Origin: Caryophanales bacterium UBA1427
GTDB taxonomy: Bacteria > Bacillota_I > Bacilli_A > ML615J-28 > CAG-313
Assembly (NCBI GenBank): GCA_002329485.1
Contig: DCTZ01000025.1
Coordinates: 1 to 8,394, forward strand
Direction of reading: 5' to 3'
DNA length: 8,394 nucleotides
Below, one piece after another: positions 7,235 through 8,394 of the stretch (its first letter is position 1; the number at the start of each line of letters is the position of its first letter). The notes below the pieces were generated by a model. The model had not been told where the DNA came from. It saw only the letters and a program-made list of their open reading frames with translations, and searched no databases. A program made the translations under genes and the position numbers.

Positions 7235-7987
7235 ATGAAAGCAAAATTTGGAGACAATGTTGTTTTTTCCCGTGCTCAGAATCTCGAACGCGTTTCCGGT
7301 CAAGTAGCTACCATTCAAGGAGTCGGTAGCAAAACAATATTATTAGTGTTAATAACTTTAATCAGCGCTTTGGCCACCATGTTTATTTTGGGACCGCTTC
7401 AAGTCCTAAGTGCTTATTTTATAATTTGGATAATTACCTTTGTTCTATTAATGATAATGTCCTTTAATCCGACAGCGGCCCGCGTTTTGGCAATTCCTTA
7501 TGCCATATTAGAAGGTATGACTGTCGGAGCTATTTCGGGCGTAGTTGCGATAGCAATTCCGGATGCCGGTTTGTTAATTCCGGGCCTTGCCCTTTCGATA
7601 ACCATGACCATCTTTTTGGGTGCCAGCGTACTTTATGCTACCGGGGTTATTCGCGTCAGCGGATTCTTCCGTCGCTTCATGTATACCTTATTGCTCGGTG
7701 TCGTCATTACCTCTTTGGTAGTTATGATTGCGGGATTCTTCAACAGTCAAATTTATGAACTTTTCTACGGAGTTAATTCGGGTATTGCCTTATTGATTTC
7801 CATTATCATGGTAATCATATCTTCGCTTTATGTTGTCATAAGCTTGGATAATGCCACGATGATTGTGGATGCCGGAATGGATAAAACCTTTGAATGGTAT
7901 GCCGCTTTCGGAATCCTGTTAAATATCATTTGGCTGTACTATGAAGTGTTGCGCTTGCTGATTATTTTATCGCAGCGAGATCGTTAA
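7235..7987 (+). CDS. Bax inhibitor-1/YccA-like seven-helix membrane protein
   Basis: This 250-residue integral membrane protein resembles the bacterial Bax inhibitor-1-like group (BaxI_1 type). After a 30-residue polar N-terminus I see seven hydrophobic segments at about 33-53, 58-76, 84-108, 112-134, 148-169, 182-203 and 220-246. Recognisable motifs are AIPYAILEG at 86-94, with E93 in the membrane; GVIRVSGFFRR before helix 5; and, near the C-terminus, WYAAFG at 221-226 and WLYYEVLRLL at 233-242, with E237. Acidic residues D205, D212 and E237 are candidates for the pH/Ca2+-sensing role known from the family member YetJ, but this cannot be confirmed here. Related proteins are pH-dependent calcium-leak channels; the role in this organism is inferred. 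ATG 7235 has a strong Shine-Dalgarno (AGAAGGAG, 7219-7226) eight bases upstream. It has its own promoter and terminator, so it is likely monocistronic. Confidence 0.88.
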   Translation: MKAKFGDNVVFSRAQNLERVSGQVATIQGVGSKTILLVLITLISALATMFILGPLQVLSAYFIIWIITFVLLMIMSFNPTAARVLAIPYAILEGMTVGAISGVVAIAIPDAGLLIPGLALSITMTIFLGASVLYATGVIRVSGFFRRFMYTLLLGVVITSLVVMIAGFFNSQIYELFYGVNSGIALLISIIMVIISSLYVVISLDNATMIVDAGMDKTFEWYAAFGILLNIIWLYYEVLRLLIILSQRDR

Positions 7988-8014
7988 TTATAATCGAATA
8001 ATTAATTCTGATTG

Positions 8015-8047
8015 AAAAAGCCGTTTTTGCCAAAAAAGCGGCTTTTT
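8015..8047 (+). terminator. Strong, probably bidirectional terminator after the BI-1-like gene
   Basis: AAAAAGCCG (8015-8023) pairs perfectly with CGGCTTTTT (8039-8047), 9 bp ending in five T. The 15-base interval contains a further TTTTT/AAAAA pairing around GCC, so the whole element folds into a long hairpin. The A-tract on the left and T-tract on the right suit termination from either side. Confidence 0.88.
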
Positions 8048-8090
8048 ATGCTTTTTAATGGTAAAAAAATGCTTGCCGAGGGAAAAGGTC

Positions 8091-8119
8091 TTGTTTAAAA
8101 TCGGAAAAAAAGTTATACT
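8091..8119 (+). promoter_or_regulatory. Probable promoter of the YwaF-like gene
   Basis: TTGTTT at 8091-8096 (TTG core of the -35) and TATACT at 8114-8119 (5 of 6 matches to TATAAT) have a 17-bp spacer. It lies between the preceding terminator and the start at 8156, leaving a leader of about 30 bases. Confidence 0.6.
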
Positions 8120-8155
8120 TTTTGGGTAAAAAGCGACAGAAAGCGAGGATTGTTT

Positions 8156-8394
8156 ATGTTCAAAATGTGGAGCGCTTTTCATTTTTTGTTTATTCTTTCG
8201 CCCTTTATTTTCACGGTAATCTTTCAGATTGCTTTTCGAAAACTCGATCAGGAAAAAAAGCGGATTGCGGGACTCGTTTTATCGGTTCTTGCGGTTGTGA
8301 TATTATTGCTTCGAAACGGGGAAATTTTCGTGAAATCAGGTTATAAACTTGATCCCGAGATAATTCCTTTGCAAATTTGCAAAGGAATTATCTC
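8156..8394 (+). CDS. YwaF/TMEM164-like integral membrane protein, 3' end missing
   Basis: This reading frame is open from ATG 8156 to the end of the window, with 79 complete codons and no stop. GAGG at 8145-8148 is seven bases before the ATG. The visible part has a first membrane segment at about residues 6-27 (starting FHFLFILSPFIF), a basic linker (RKLDQEKKR), a second segment at about 37-52 and then RNGEIFVKSGYKLD. It reaches PLQIC at 71-75, which resembles the conserved PLxxC signature of YwaF family membrane proteins (related to TMEM164). The function of these proteins in bacteria is poorly defined. The residues after C75 (KGII...) lie in the right arm of a perfect palindrome that reaches the last base, and may not be the true sequence. 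Family assignment rests on only about 75 residues, so it is tentative. Confidence 0.65.
   Translation, partial: MFKMWSAFHFLFILSPFIFTVIFQIAFRKLDQEKKRIAGLVLSVLAVVILLLRNGEIFVKSGYKLDPEIIPLQICKGII
8357..8394. repeat. 38-nt perfect palindrome ending at the last base (probable assembly fold-back)
   Basis: Bases 8357-8375 are the exact reverse complement of 8376-8394, with no spacer, centred on the short palindrome GCAAATTTGC (8371-8380). The right arm stops exactly at the window end, inside a coding region. The short centre may be genuine. The 14 bases beyond it (8381-8394) only repeat the opposite strand of what came before and should be treated as unreliable. Confidence 0.85.

Noticed and set aside
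7988..8182. Minus-strand 64-codon frame after the BI-1-like gene
   Set aside because: It crosses the terminator hairpin and the next promoter. Its Lys/Phe-rich composition simply reflects AT-rich intergenic DNA.
8122..8346. Plus-strand 74-codon frame near the end of the window
   Set aside because: It is out of frame with the ATG 8156 frame, which has a ribosome binding site, two hydrophobic segments and a family-like PLQIC motif. The 74-codon frame has no such support.
8357..8394. Terminal palindrome as a closed hairpin telomere or a transcription terminator
   Set aside because: It interrupts an otherwise normal coding region, has no terminal T-run, and stops exactly at the last base. An assembly fold-back explains this more simply.

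Overview
The window reads as a chromosomal fragment from a low-to-moderate GC relative of the Bacillota/Mycoplasmatota (an Acholeplasma/Izemoplasma- or Erysipelotrichia-like lineage is my inference, not proven). The reasons are a full-length Gram-positive-type replicase PolC with built-in proofreading, near-consensus sigma-A promoters (one is TTGACA-17-TATAAT), AT-rich rho-independent terminators, and a lipoprotein with repeated atrophied bacterial Ig-like domains. Trp is encoded by TGG, and the four complete genes all end in TAA. I see no sign of TGA being read as Trp, so translation table 11 fits. No IS element, phage gene, CRISPR array or defence system is visible. All genes are on the + strand.

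Layout: (1) 1-69, a tRNA-Cys lacking its first five bases at the window edge, followed by a hairpin terminator. (2) 195-2039, a secreted lipoprotein with three Ig-like repeats, a beta-rich middle region and a C39-like papain-fold cysteine peptidase domain. Only 43 bp later, and probably on the same transcript, comes a 144-residue soluble helical protein that I cannot assign. A terminator closes this unit. (3) 2658-7169, polC, the replicative DNA polymerase III alpha subunit, transcribed alone from a textbook promoter. (4) 7235-7987, a seven-helix Bax inhibitor-1-like membrane protein with its own promoter and a strong terminator. (5) 8156 to the end, the 5' part of a YwaF/TMEM164-like membrane protein that runs off the window.

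The genes do not form one pathway. There are four short, separately promoted units: envelope peptidase plus unknown protein, replication, ion/stress-type membrane protein, and YwaF-like membrane protein. The most notable non-gene signals are three perfect inverted repeats. A 38-nt palindrome ends exactly at the last base and looks like an assembly fold-back. An 18-nt palindrome covers the polC stop codon. A 13-bp inverted repeat encloses the ribosome binding site of the unknown gene. I did not find a convincing new multi-gene system. The least explained parts are the lipoprotein/unknown-protein pair and its enclosed start region.
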